Positions 1 through 6,764 of a stretch of 11,516 nt of DNA are shown here, in pieces. The notes under the pieces were generated by a model. That model saw only the letters and a list, made by a program, of their open reading frames with translations, was not told the DNA's origin and made no database searches. The translations under genes and the position numbers were made by a program. Positions within the stretch are counted from its first letter, which is position 1. Each line of letters opens with the position of its first letter. This DNA comes from Bacillota bacterium (GTDB lineage Bacteria > Bacillota > Clostridia > Peptostreptococcales > Anaerovoracaceae), in contig JAKJCD010000041.1 in assembly GCA_022706625.1 (NCBI GenBank), positions 407 through 11,922 of the forward strand. Reading direction: 5' to 3'.

Positions 1-151
1 CCAACGGATAGTCCGGATCATAGTGGTCAGTGATTGCTATTTGGGAAATACCTGAAGAAGCAGCAGCTTCCGCCATCTTTCCGATCGAAGAGTAACCGTC
101 CGTAGAAAAAACAGTATGGGTATGGTAGTCGAGCAAAGGGGTGGTGTTCAT
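1..151 (-). CDS. PHP-domain phosphoesterase, histidinol-phosphatase-like (5' part only)
   Basis: The minus strand opens with ATG at 151-149 and stays open for 50 codons to the window edge. The peptide begins MNTTPLLDYHTHTVFSTDG and later has ITDHYD. The H-x-H pair (H10, H12), the following D18 and the TDH motif (D42-H43) are the first metal-binding motifs of the PHP superfamily, which hydrolyses phosphoesters at a di- or tri-metal centre. The spacing and flanking residues resemble the HisK/HisJ type histidinol-phosphatase, which dephosphorylates L-histidinol phosphate in histidine synthesis. A CGGAGG ribosome binding site lies 5 nt upstream (157-162 on the plus strand), which fixes the start. 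The rest of the protein is outside the window, so substrate is an inference; other PHP phosphatases or phosphoesterases share the same N-terminal motifs. It is divergent from the sigma-factor operon, and its ribosome binding site overlaps the -35 region of that operon. Confidence 0.8.
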   Translation of the reverse strand, partial: MNTTPLLDYHTHTVFSTDGYSSIGKMAEAAASSGISQIAITDHYDPDYPL

Positions 152-153
152 AA

Positions 154-182
154 TTGCCTCCGTATCTTAACTGTGCTATAAT
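154..182 (+). promoter_or_regulatory. Extended -10 promoter for the sigma-factor/polA operon
   Basis: A perfect TATAAT at 177-182 is preceded by TGC at 174-176, giving the extended -10 form TGnTATAAT. A TTGCCT element at 154-159 (4 of 6 matches to TTGACA) sits exactly 17 bp upstream. Transcription would begin about 189, roughly 40 nt before the sigma-factor start at 229. No GAAC-type ECF -35 is visible, so the housekeeping sigma factor is the likely user. The -35 hexamer overlaps the ribosome binding site of the divergent PHP gene, so the two transcription units share this short region. A weaker TATACT on the minus strand (190-195) could serve the PHP gene, but its -35 is poor. Confidence 0.65.
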
Positions 183-228
183 CTTTATTAGTATAACACA
201 TTTAATATTGCAGAAAAGAGTAATCCCG

Positions 229-819
229 ATGACGGAATTCTATGATGAAAAGATTCTGATCGAAAAGGCGAAATCAGGTGATGAAGCCAGCTTTGAGGCA
301 TTGATCCAAAGCTGTAAAACAAAAGCGTACAACACGGCTCTTCGCTATCTCAGAAACGAAGAAGACGCCATGGATGCTCTGCAGGAAAGTCTGATAAAGG
401 TTTTCAGGCATTTGAACAAATTCAAAGGCGACTGCAAATTTGACACCTGGGTATATCGTATCGTAGTAAATACCTGCAATGATTTTATCAGAAGAAATAA
501 GAATCAAAACAGCAATGCAAGCCTTTATCATACCGATGAAAGCGGCGTGACTGTGATCGATATACCCGATCCGGCGCCGGCGCCATCCGAAATCCTGGAT
601 TCAAAGACCACGGTTTCTTATATACTGGACTGCCTGAATCAAATAACCTCAGAACATAAAGAAATAATTATCTTAAGAGACATCCAGGGGTTTTCCTATG
701 AGGAGATAAGCGTGATTTTAAATTGCTCCATGGGCACGGTGAAATCCAGGATAAATAGAGCCAGACAGAAATTGAAGCAAAAGGTGCTGGAACAATATGA
801 GGAGTTGTACGTCCAATAA
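229..819 (+). CDS. ECF-type RNA polymerase sigma factor (sigma-70 family)
   Basis: This 196-residue protein is the usual size of an extracytoplasmic-function sigma factor, with only regions 2 and 4. Region 2 is about residues 20-88: the acidic AMDALQESLIKVFRHLNKF core-binding helix, then FDTWVYRIVVNTCNDFIRR, which matches the -10 recognition helix. A Pro/Ala linker (PDPAPAPSE) follows. Region 4 is about residues 131-185, with LRDIQGFSYEEISVILNCSMGTVKSRINRARQKL as the -35 helix-turn-helix. The frame is open back to 154, but the ATG at 229 is preferred: the family alignment starts here, a purine-rich AAAAGAG lies 9 nt upstream, and the earlier ATG would fall in the promoter. It most resembles SigW/RpoE-like factors, but a subgroup cannot be assigned by eye. 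The putative anti-sigma gene begins 29 bp downstream. The signal it answers to is unknown. Confidence 0.93.
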   Translation: MTEFYDEKILIEKAKSGDEASFEALIQSCKTKAYNTALRYLRNEEDAMDALQESLIKVFRHLNKFKGDCKFDTWVYRIVVNTCNDFIRRNKNQNSNASLYHTDESGVTVIDIPDPAPAPSEILDSKTTVSYILDCLNQITSEHKEIIILRDIQGFSYEEISVILNCSMGTVKSRINRARQKLKQKVLEQYEELYVQ

Positions 820-848
820 TATAAAGAAACGGGAAGGAGGCGCATAAA

Positions 849-1637
849 ATGGACAGAGAGATAGTAATCGATGAAGTATCAGATTCCGATACAGAGAAAC
901 TGCTGGCAATCCTGCGCCGGATCCCTGAAGTCGAGATTCCGGGAGGATTTGAACAGCGGTTAAATGAAGCGCTGAAAATTGAAGGAAATCACATAAGACA
1001 AAAAAGAATAAACAGGTACGGCAAAATGCCAAAATGGTCAATTAAAGCGGCAGTTGCTGCAGCGGCATGTTTTATTGTTGTTTTTGCATCGATCTCTGTG
1101 TATAATGATGGCAAGGGATCCCTCTCAAATCTTGATACATCGGAAATAGCGAATAATGGAGAAATAACATCCGGGCTCCTTGGATCCCCGGCGGAAGAAG
1201 CTGCCGATATGCAGTCTGATGATGCGGAATCAGCAAAAGGATATGAAGGACTTAGAGGATTGGGATATTCCGAGGATAAGAACGATACAGGAACATACCC
1301 AGATGGGGCTCAACATCGCGAAACCCTTTACGGAGCCGAGACCACCGAACAAGATATCCTGTGCCGTGAAGGCAGCAAATACATTGAAGCAGATAAGGAA
1401 TATTTGAACTACAAGAGACTTATTGAAGAAAGCTTGTCAGGCTTCGTGTTTGAATTGATCGCTTGTGAAAGGGAGGGTGCAAGCGGAAGGTATCTCTTTA
1501 CGATTCGAATACTTCATGATCAGGAAGGGCAGAGCATCGATAAAACTTTGATCCTCGCGGGCGAACAAGGAGAAATATATGAGTATCGGGAAGATGAACA
1601 CTCAGCAAACGAAGAACCGCAGATTAGTAGTGATTGA
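849..1637 (+). CDS. Putative single-pass membrane anti-sigma factor
   Basis: The product has 262 residues. Its first ~62 are cytoplasmic in character and end in a basic stretch (RQKRINRYGKMPKW). One hydrophobic segment, about residues 64-85 (IKAAVAAAACFIVVFASISVY), is followed by ~177 mostly acidic residues predicted outside the cell. The motif EVEIPGGFEQRLNEALK at ~27-43 resembles the N-terminal stretch common in sigma-binding membrane proteins. The position directly after an ECF sigma gene and this topology support an anti-sigma role, which is inference: there is no HxxxCxxC zinc motif, so it is not a classic ZAS-type protein. The outer part has a low-complexity Asp/Glu/Ser/Gly region (~88-165) and a more ordered C-terminal stretch (~185-250, LIEESLSGFVFELIACERE) that I do not recognise. 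AAGGAGG at 834-840, 8 nt upstream, supports the start. The 3' end overlaps polA by 59 bp in another frame. Confidence 0.72.
   Translation: MDREIVIDEVSDSDTEKLLAILRRIPEVEIPGGFEQRLNEALKIEGNHIRQKRINRYGKMPKWSIKAAVAAAACFIVVFASISVYNDGKGSLSNLDTSEIANNGEITSGLLGSPAEEAADMQSDDAESAKGYEGLRGLGYSEDKNDTGTYPDGAQHRETLYGAETTEQDILCREGSKYIEADKEYLNYKRLIEESLSGFVFELIACEREGASGRYLFTIRILHDQEGQSIDKTLILAGEQGEIYEYREDEHSANEEPQISSD
1567..1572 (+). promoter_or_regulatory. Ribosome binding site of polA inside the anti-sigma gene
   Basis: AAGGAG lies 6 nt before ATG 1579 and decides the polA start. The next in-frame ATG (1594) has only GGGAAG directly abutting it. The site is inside the last codons of the anti-sigma gene, so ribosomes finishing that gene pass over it, which suggests translational coupling. 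Confidence 0.7.
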
Positions 1638-4296
1638 CGGCAACAGCATCATCAACCGCGCTTACTATGCGATCCAAAAGCCTATGATAACAAAAGATGG
1701 ACTGTACACCCAGGGGGTGTACGGTTTTCTTAATATATTACAGAGAATAAGAAAAGACTATGAACCGGGATATCTGGTTGTAGCTTTCGACAGGAAAGCC
1801 CCGACTTTCCGCCATAAAGAATATGCTGATTATAAAGCGGGCAGAAAAAAGATGCCGCTCGAACTTTCTATGCAGCTTCCCCTTCTAAAGGATATACTGG
1901 AGGCTATGAGGATAAGGGTGCTTGAAATCGATGGGTTTGAGGCGGATGATATTATAGGAACCGTTGCCAGAAAAGCAGAAGAAGAGAACTTTGAACCTCT
2001 GATCATCACCGGAGACAAGGATGCTCTTCAACTAGCAACGCAAGTGACAAAGGTGATCATTACCAGGAAGGGTATTTCAGAGTTTGAAGTGTTTGATTAT
2101 GATGCAATGCTTGAGAGATATGGTTTCTCTCCCGAGCAATTCATTGATTTAAAAGGGCTTATGGGAGACCCCTCTGACAATATCCCGGGAATTCCCGGAG
2201 TCGGAGAGAAAACGGCACAGAAGTTGATACTGGAGTATGGCAGTGTGGAAAATCTCATTCGAAACACTGATAAGATAGAAAATGCAAAATTGAAACAAAA
2301 AGTCGAAGAAAATGCGCAGCTTGCATTAATGAGCAGACGTTTGGCGGAAATCAACACTAATGTACCGATCGATATCAGTCCGGAAGATTATATTGAGGAG
2401 GATCCCGAATACGGAAAGCTGATCGAGCTGTATAAAAAGCTAGAGTTCAACAGCTTTCTGAAAAAGCTTGAGATACCAGAAGAAACAAAAAAGACCAGCC
2501 TGGCTGCGGAAACCGAAAAGGAAGAGCTGCCGCAGCCAATTGTAATTGATAATATTCAAAGGTTTGAAGTTTTAGAAAAAAACCTTGTCCCGGGAGAACT
2601 CGTGGCTATAAAAGTGTTCAGCGACAAAAACCATAAGGCCAAACCCTATATGACCGGCGTTTCCCTGTCTGCAGGCGGCCGATACTTCTATGTGGATTGT
2701 ACCGTTGAAGCTATCCGAAACCGCCTAAAATCGATGATTTCAGCCACGAAACTGCGTTATCTGGGTCATAATCTGAAAGATGACTATTACGTCCTTCTAA
2801 GCCAGGATTTAATGAATTGGGAACCGGAAACAGCTTATGACACAGCTGTTGCGCAATACTTGCTGCAGCCCGGCAGAAGCAGCTATGATTTTGCCACTCT
2901 GGTTCTGGAATATTTTCATCAGGATATCGCAGCCCACGATACTCATGAAACTAACGAAGAACAATTAGACTTTTTAGAACAAAAGCAAACCGACTATCCG
3001 GGTTTAGGAGCCGGATGGTGCTCAGCCCTTTTTAAACTCAGGTCCCTACAGCTAAAAAACCTGGAAAAAGAGGGTCTGCTTCCTGTATTTGAACAGATCG
3101 AGATGCCATTGGTCGGAACCTTGGCCCATATGGAAACACAGGGTATTTCTGTTGACCGGGATGAATTGATCAAAGCCGGCCTTTCACTGACGGAGCGGAT
3201 AAAGACAATCTCGACCCAAATATACAGCAAAGCCGGCAGGGAATTCAATATCAATTCGCCAAAGCAGCTTGCCGAGGTCCTGTTTGATGAGCTGGGACTG
3301 CAGGCAGGGAAGAAAACAAAGACGGGTTATTCCACCAATGCGGAGATATTGGAGCGCCTGAGAGGCGAACATGAAATAGTCGAGCTCATACTGGAATACA
3401 GGACTTTGTCAAAGCTGAACGGTACCTATGTAGAAGGTCTGCTTCCCATGATTCACGCTGACGGTAAAATCCATGCTCATTTTCAACAAACCGTAGCGGC
3501 TACGGGACGTATTAGCTGTACTGAGCCAAACCTTCAGAACATCCCGATAAAACAGGAGATAGGAAGGCAGCTGAGAAAGGCATTTATCCCCGAAAGCAAA
3601 GATTGCATCTTAGTGGGAGCGGATTATTCTCAAATCGAACTTAGAGTATTGGCGCATTTATCGGAGGATCCGGCTTTGATCACCGCTTTTCATAAAGGAG
3701 CGGATATCCACAGGGCTACTGCCGCCCGGGTTTTCGGAGTAGCTGAATCGGAGGTTACCCCTATTCAAAGAAGCAACGCAAAGGCTGTTAACTTTGGTGT
3801 CATATATGGGATGAGCAGCTTCGGGCTTTCCTCGGAACTGAATATAACGAAGAAAAAGGCGGAGCTCTATATTGAAGAGTACTTTAGAAAACACGCTAAA
3901 GTCAAAGAGTTTATGGATCAAAAGGTCGCAGAATGCAGAAAGAACGGCTATGTTACTACCATTATGAACAGAAAGCGGCCTATCCCCGAAATAAATGCCT
4001 CAAACTATATCCAAAGACAGGCAGGGGAAAGGCTTGCCATGAACAGCCCCATACAGGGCTCCGCCGCCGATATTATCAAGATGGCTATGATACGTTGTCA
4101 TAAGCAGCTTTTGGATGAGGGACTGAAGTCAAGACTTATACTTCAGGTCCACGATGAACTGATCATACAAGCCCGCCTCGAAGAAATTGAAAGGGTCAAA
4201 GTCATTTTAAAAGATAACATGGAAAGCGCCATCAAATTGAAAGTTCCATTGTCTGTGGAAGTAACGGTCGGAGAAAACTGGTACTTGCTGAAATAG
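1579..4296 (+). CDS. polA: DNA polymerase I with inactive-looking 3'-5' exonuclease domain
   Basis: At 905 residues it has full family length and fills gaps and removes primers in lagging-strand synthesis and repair. The 5'-nuclease domain (~14-310) shows VVIDGNS with D20, GFEADDIIG (D123, D124), ITGDKD, and GLMGDPSDNIPGIPGVGEKTA (D197, D200). The central domain (~325-500) aligns with the proofreading exonuclease, but three of four carboxylates appear replaced: K345 and F347 stand where DxE is expected, and W480...L484 where YxxxD is expected. Only D402 (NLKDD) is kept. The polymerase domain is intact: motif A DYSQIELR from D682, motif B RSNAKAVNFGVIYG from R731 with K735 and Y743, and motif C QVHDE with H858, D859, E860. 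It should polymerise and nick-translate without proofreading, as in several Bacillota. It lies 9 bp before coaE and within the sigma-factor operon. Confidence 0.97.
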   Translation: MSIGKMNTQQTKNRRLVVIDGNSIINRAYYAIQKPMITKDGLYTQGVYGFLNILQRIRKDYEPGYLVVAFDRKAPTFRHKEYADYKAGRKKMPLELSMQLPLLKDILEAMRIRVLEIDGFEADDIIGTVARKAEEENFEPLIITGDKDALQLATQVTKVIITRKGISEFEVFDYDAMLERYGFSPEQFIDLKGLMGDPSDNIPGIPGVGEKTAQKLILEYGSVENLIRNTDKIENAKLKQKVEENAQLALMSRRLAEINTNVPIDISPEDYIEEDPEYGKLIELYKKLEFNSFLKKLEIPEETKKTSLAAETEKEELPQPIVIDNIQRFEVLEKNLVPGELVAIKVFSDKNHKAKPYMTGVSLSAGGRYFYVDCTVEAIRNRLKSMISATKLRYLGHNLKDDYYVLLSQDLMNWEPETAYDTAVAQYLLQPGRSSYDFATLVLEYFHQDIAAHDTHETNEEQLDFLEQKQTDYPGLGAGWCSALFKLRSLQLKNLEKEGLLPVFEQIEMPLVGTLAHMETQGISVDRDELIKAGLSLTERIKTISTQIYSKAGREFNINSPKQLAEVLFDELGLQAGKKTKTGYSTNAEILERLRGEHEIVELILEYRTLSKLNGTYVEGLLPMIHADGKIHAHFQQTVAATGRISCTEPNLQNIPIKQEIGRQLRKAFIPESKDCILVGADYSQIELRVLAHLSEDPALITAFHKGADIHRATAARVFGVAESEVTPIQRSNAKAVNFGVIYGMSSFGLSSELNITKKKAELYIEEYFRKHAKVKEFMDQKVAECRKNGYVTTIMNRKRPIPEINASNYIQRQAGERLAMNSPIQGSAADIIKMAMIRCHKQLLDEGLKSRLILQVHDELIIQARLEEIERVKVILKDNMESAIKLKVPLSVEVTVGENWYLLK

Positions 4297-4305
4297 GAGA
4301 GGCTT

Positions 4306-4905
4306 ATGATATTGATAGGGCTCACCGGCGGGATCGGTGCGGGGAAAACTACGGTTTCCGATTATTTAAAAGAAAAAGGATATACGGTGCTGGATGCGGA
4401 TCTTGTTGCCAGGGAAATAGTTGAGCCGGGAACAGAAACCCTATTGACCCTTGCCGAGACCTTTGGCAAGGATATCATCGATCCTGACGGAAGCTTGAAC
4501 AGAGGCAGGCTGGCTGATATAGCATTTTCGGATCCTAAGCAAAAGAAGCTATTGGATCGCATTATGCACGGAAAAGTAATAAAGATATTGCTTGATCGCG
4601 CAAAAACAATGTCGGATCAGCAGTTGGTTTTCATGGATGTTCCATTATTGTTTGAATCCGGGATGGATCAATATATGGATCAGGTCTGGCTTGTGGATGC
4701 GGATGACGAAGTGAGGATCCTAAGAGTTATGGACAGGGACGGAAGCAGCAGGGAAGAAGTGCTGAACAGGATCCGATATCAGCTGGGAAGGGATGAAAAA
4801 AAAGAAAAAGCACATTTCATACTGGATAACAGTGGAGTTAAAGGATCCCTTTATAATCAAATTGATAAAATACTTAACATACTTATCAAGAAAGAAAACA
4901 TATGA
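4306..4905 (+). CDS. coaE: Dephospho-CoA kinase
   Basis: This cytoplasmic enzyme carries out the last step of coenzyme A synthesis, using ATP to phosphorylate the 3'-hydroxyl of dephospho-CoA ribose. The 199-residue length is typical. The Walker A P-loop GGIGAGKT is at residues 8-15 (K14), followed by SDYLKEKGYTVLDADLVARE, whose DAD element is characteristic of CoaE. VFMDVPLLFESGMD in the middle is the conserved region that contacts the substrate. The lid-like RDGSSREEVLNRIRYQL and the closing FILDNSG are also CoaE hallmarks. AGGAGAGG (4295-4302), overlapping the polA stop codon, is the ribosome binding site. A polA-coaE order is common in Bacillota. The stop overlaps the start of the following lipoprotein gene by 4 bp (ATGA). 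The gene holds four of the window's twelve GGATCC sites. Confidence 0.96.
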   Translation: MILIGLTGGIGAGKTTVSDYLKEKGYTVLDADLVAREIVEPGTETLLTLAETFGKDIIDPDGSLNRGRLADIAFSDPKQKKLLDRIMHGKVIKILLDRAKTMSDQQLVFMDVPLLFESGMDQYMDQVWLVDADDEVRILRVMDRDGSSREEVLNRIRYQLGRDEKKEKAHFILDNSGVKGSLYNQIDKILNILIKKENI

Positions 4906-6464
4906 TTCAAAAATATTTTTTCAAAATAGCACTCGCTTTTATAATCATGCTGTTTATTGCCGGATGCGGTGATGATACCCCATTGTCCGGCGATGAAACG
5001 GAAAAAGAACTGCCGAGCATAACCTCGGCGGTCGTTTCTATACCTATAGAAAAAATAAGAACTCTCAATCCGGTTTTATCTTTAGATGAAGATGCTTACT
5101 TCTTGAATAATCTGGTATATGAAGGCCTCTTCGCATTAAACAAAAACCTTGAAGCGGAAGGGGCTCTTGCAGAGAGTTGTGAATATCAGGGAGGGGGAGC
5201 ATTACTTATTCGTGTAAAAAAGGGAGTCTTATGGCAAGACGGAGAATCTTTTTCGGCACAAGACGTAAAATTCTCAGTAGATGCATATCAAAGCGTTCCC
5301 ACTAATCTCCGGGGATCCTACGGCCCAGCTGCCGCACTGATAAAATACGCAAAAGTGATCGACCAGGAGACTGTACTTATCCAATTCGCTGACGAAAACA
5401 ACGCTTCCTTGGAAAACCTGACATTTCCGATCCTGCCGGCGCATAAGTACAAAAAACCGGGGGACCTTGCCCGGGCGGAGAAAGAGTTTATCCCTTTGGG
5501 AACGGGTCCTTATTGGGTAAGCAATTTTGAAAGGAACAGAGAAATAACCCTGACAGGGAATCCTTTTTATAAAAAAGATATCCCAAAGAATATTCTGCAT
5601 TTTAAAATTATGCCTAAAAGAGAAGAGGCAGTGACACTTTTTGATATTGGAGAAATAAGCATAACCTTCCTTAAGGATATCGACCGAAGCACCTTGATCG
5701 AAGATAAAGCCGTAACCGTAGTGCCTTTCATTTCAAATGAAGCGGAGGTGCTCGGATTCAACTTTAACCACGGCGCTTTGCAAAACCGGGATGTGCGGAA
5801 AGCCATCGCTCACGCCATAGATAACAAGTCGATTCTTGAGACGTGTTATTACAGCAGCGGAGTTTTGAACGACAATATTTACTACCCGGGGTATATGGAG
5901 ATCGAAAGCGAAGGGCCCCTTTATGGGTATGATATAAATAAGGCGAAAGAGCTGTTAAAGTCTTCCGGCTTTGAAGGCTTATCACTCAATCTGATTTTTA
6001 ACAGTGAAAACCAAGCTCGCAATTTGGCGGCTCAAATCATCAAATCCGGTCTCGAGAAAGCAGGGATATCTGTTAACCTGATATCGCTGCTTAAGGATGA
6101 ATATGACATGAGGCTGAGAAAAGGTGAATTTGATCTTTACCTCGGAGGCTTCAGGTTCAACGAAAATTATGATTTAAGACCGCTTCTATACACAGGGGGT
6201 GCGTTAAACTTTATCAGATACTCCGATATCGAAATGGATATGCTATTGGACAAAATGCAGCAGGGCCTCATGACGGATGAAAAAAGGAAAACATTTGAAA
6301 CTCTGCATGACTACTATAAAAATGAAATACCCTATTATTGTCTTTTATATAAAACCTATGGATTTGCCGCCACAACGGGTCTGACAGGTGAAATCGCCCC
6401 GGTTTTCTATAATGTTTATAACGGTTGCGAAAGCTGGCGGGTGACCGGTGTGAAGCCGGAATAG
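4902..6464 (+). CDS. ABC-transporter solute-binding lipoprotein, peptide/nickel (SBP_bac_5) family
   Basis: The 520-residue product starts with a lipoprotein signal: K4 and K8, a hydrophobic core to residue 20, and the lipobox FIAGC with lipidated C22. The mature part reads as an OppA/DppA-type binding protein. VYEGLFALNKNLEAEGALAES is the N-terminal family signature; KKGVLWQDGESFSAQDVKFSVD is the conserved 'G..f.dG..ftA.DV.fs' stretch; GTGPYWV, VRKAIAHAIDNKSIL and NFIRYSDIEMDMLLDKM follow in the usual order. It would be anchored outside the membrane and hand peptides or a similar ligand to an ABC permease. No permease or ATPase gene lies in the window, so it is an orphan here and the ligand is unknown. 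Its ATG overlaps the coaE stop by 4 bp and has only a weak AAGAAAG upstream, suggesting coupled translation. It appears to end the operon, without a visible terminator. Confidence 0.92.
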   Translation: MIQKYFFKIALAFIIMLFIAGCGDDTPLSGDETEKELPSITSAVVSIPIEKIRTLNPVLSLDEDAYFLNNLVYEGLFALNKNLEAEGALAESCEYQGGGALLIRVKKGVLWQDGESFSAQDVKFSVDAYQSVPTNLRGSYGPAAALIKYAKVIDQETVLIQFADENNASLENLTFPILPAHKYKKPGDLARAEKEFIPLGTGPYWVSNFERNREITLTGNPFYKKDIPKNILHFKIMPKREEAVTLFDIGEISITFLKDIDRSTLIEDKAVTVVPFISNEAEVLGFNFNHGALQNRDVRKAIAHAIDNKSILETCYYSSGVLNDNIYYPGYMEIESEGPLYGYDINKAKELLKSSGFEGLSLNLIFNSENQARNLAAQIIKSGLEKAGISVNLISLLKDEYDMRLRKGEFDLYLGGFRFNENYDLRPLLYTGGALNFIRYSDIEMDMLLDKMQQGLMTDEKRKTFETLHDYYKNEIPYYCLLYKTYGFAATTGLTGEIAPVFYNVYNGCESWRVTGVKPE

Positions 6465-6501
6465 CAAAGAGAAGGATAAAATGAGAAAAGGGAATATAAG
6501 G

Positions 6502-6535
6502 AAATAAGAAAATAAGATAAGAAATAAGAAATAAG
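6502..6535 (+). repeat. AAATAAG short tandem repeat tract
   Basis: Between the binding-protein stop and the tRNA promoter the sequence repeats AAATAAG with small variations: 6502-6508, 6509-6516 (one extra A), a shortened ATAAG at 6517-6521, 6522-6528 and 6529-6535. The plus strand is almost pure A and G. The 154-bp stretch 6465-6618 holds this tract and the tRNA promoter but no credible gene and no hairpin terminator. An 8-codon ORF (6481-6507) exists with a GAGAAGG before it, but is too short to support. Confidence 0.7.
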
Positions 6536-6561
6536 AAAAACATATGATTGAAACAATTGAC

Positions 6562-6590
6562 TTGACAAAGGCTGTTTATGCATTTACTAT
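6562..6590 (+). promoter_or_regulatory. Promoter of tRNA-Leu
   Basis: A perfect TTGACA at 6562-6567 is followed after 17 bp by TACTAT at 6585-6590 (4 of 6 to TATAAT). An overlapping perfect TATAAT at 6590-6595 lies 22 bp from the same -35, which is too far for normal spacing. Either gives a start a few bases before the tRNA at 6619. It is probably also the promoter for the malic enzyme by read-through, since no other candidate is visible before that gene. Confidence 0.65.
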
Positions 6591-6618
6591 ATAATCCGTG
6601 GCGAAAACAAGACGACAC

Positions 6619-6701
6619 GCGGTTGTGGCGGAATCGGCAGACGCGCACGGTTGAGGGCCGTGTCCGAGAGGGTATGGGTTCAAGTCCCTTCAACCGCACC
6701 A
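6619..6701 (+). tRNA. tRNA-Leu, anticodon GAG
   Basis: An 83-nt class II tRNA. The acceptor stem GCGGTTG (6619-6625) pairs with CAACCGC (6691-6697), followed by discriminator A and encoded CCA (6699-6701). The D-arm region GGCGGAATCGGCAGACGCG is typical of bacterial leucine tRNAs. The anticodon stem CACGG/CCGTG (6646-6650, 6658-6662) encloses loop TTGAGGG, so the anticodon is GAG at 6653-6655, reading CUC and CUU. A long variable arm around TCCGAGAGGGTA is present, as expected for Leu. The T-arm carries GGGTTCAAGTCCC. All stems close without mismatches in the acceptor and anticodon arms. Confidence 0.95.
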
Positions 6702-6704
6702 AAT

Positions 6705-6745
6705 AAACCTTGGAATTCCGACTAATTCGGGACTTCAGGGTTTTT
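6705..6745 (+). terminator. Rho-independent terminator after tRNA-Leu
   Basis: The left arm AAACCTTGGAATTCCGA (6705-6721) pairs with 6727-6743 around a 5-nt loop. It forms a 17-bp stem with three G-U wobbles and one A-C mismatch, ending in five T (6741-6745). It begins 4 nt after the tRNA CCA and ends 8 nt before the malic-enzyme ribosome binding site. It should end most tRNA transcripts and could act as an attenuator for the downstream gene. Confidence 0.8.
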
Positions 6746-6752
6746 GTCAATT

Positions 6753-6758
6753 AGGAGG
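6753..6758 (+). promoter_or_regulatory. Ribosome binding site fixing the GTG start of the malic enzyme
   Basis: AGGAGG lies 6 nt before GTG 6765. The frame is open back to a TTG at 6744, but that start would place the ribosome binding site inside the gene and overlap the terminator T-tract, so GTG is preferred. Confidence 0.85.
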
Positions 6759-6764
6759 GAAATC

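Noticed and set aside
154..228. N-terminal extension of the sigma factor from ATG 154
   Set aside because: It would begin in the -35 element and run through the -10. The extra 25 residues do not look like sigma region 2, and ATG 229 has a purine-rich upstream sequence.
573..584. GGCGCCGGCGCC palindrome in the sigma gene
   Set aside because: It encodes the Pro-Ala linker between regions 2 and 4; simple codon repetition explains it.
2185..2198. Perfect 14-bp palindrome CCGGGAATTCCCGG in polA
   Set aside because: It encodes the conserved IPGIPG of the 5'-nuclease helix-hairpin-helix; repeat coding of the same residues explains it.
6481..6507. 8-codon ORF with a GAGAAGG upstream
   Set aside because: Too short and low in complexity; it lies in the A/G-rich tract where such patterns arise by chance.
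6590..6595. TATAAT as the -10 of the tRNA promoter
   Set aside because: It lies 22 bp from TTGACA, beyond normal spacing; TACTAT at 6585-6590 has 17 bp. The perfect hexamer may still contribute.
6268..6750. A 160-codon minus-strand frame across the tRNA gene and repeat tract
   Set aside because: Its middle is the reverse complement of tRNA-Leu and of the A-rich repeat, and its 3' part is antisense to the binding-protein gene. There is no convincing ribosome binding site; this is a common annotation artefact over tRNA genes.
6744..6764. TTG start for the malic enzyme at 6744
   Set aside because: It lies in the terminator T-tract and would bury the AGGAGG inside the gene. GTG 6765 has correct spacing.
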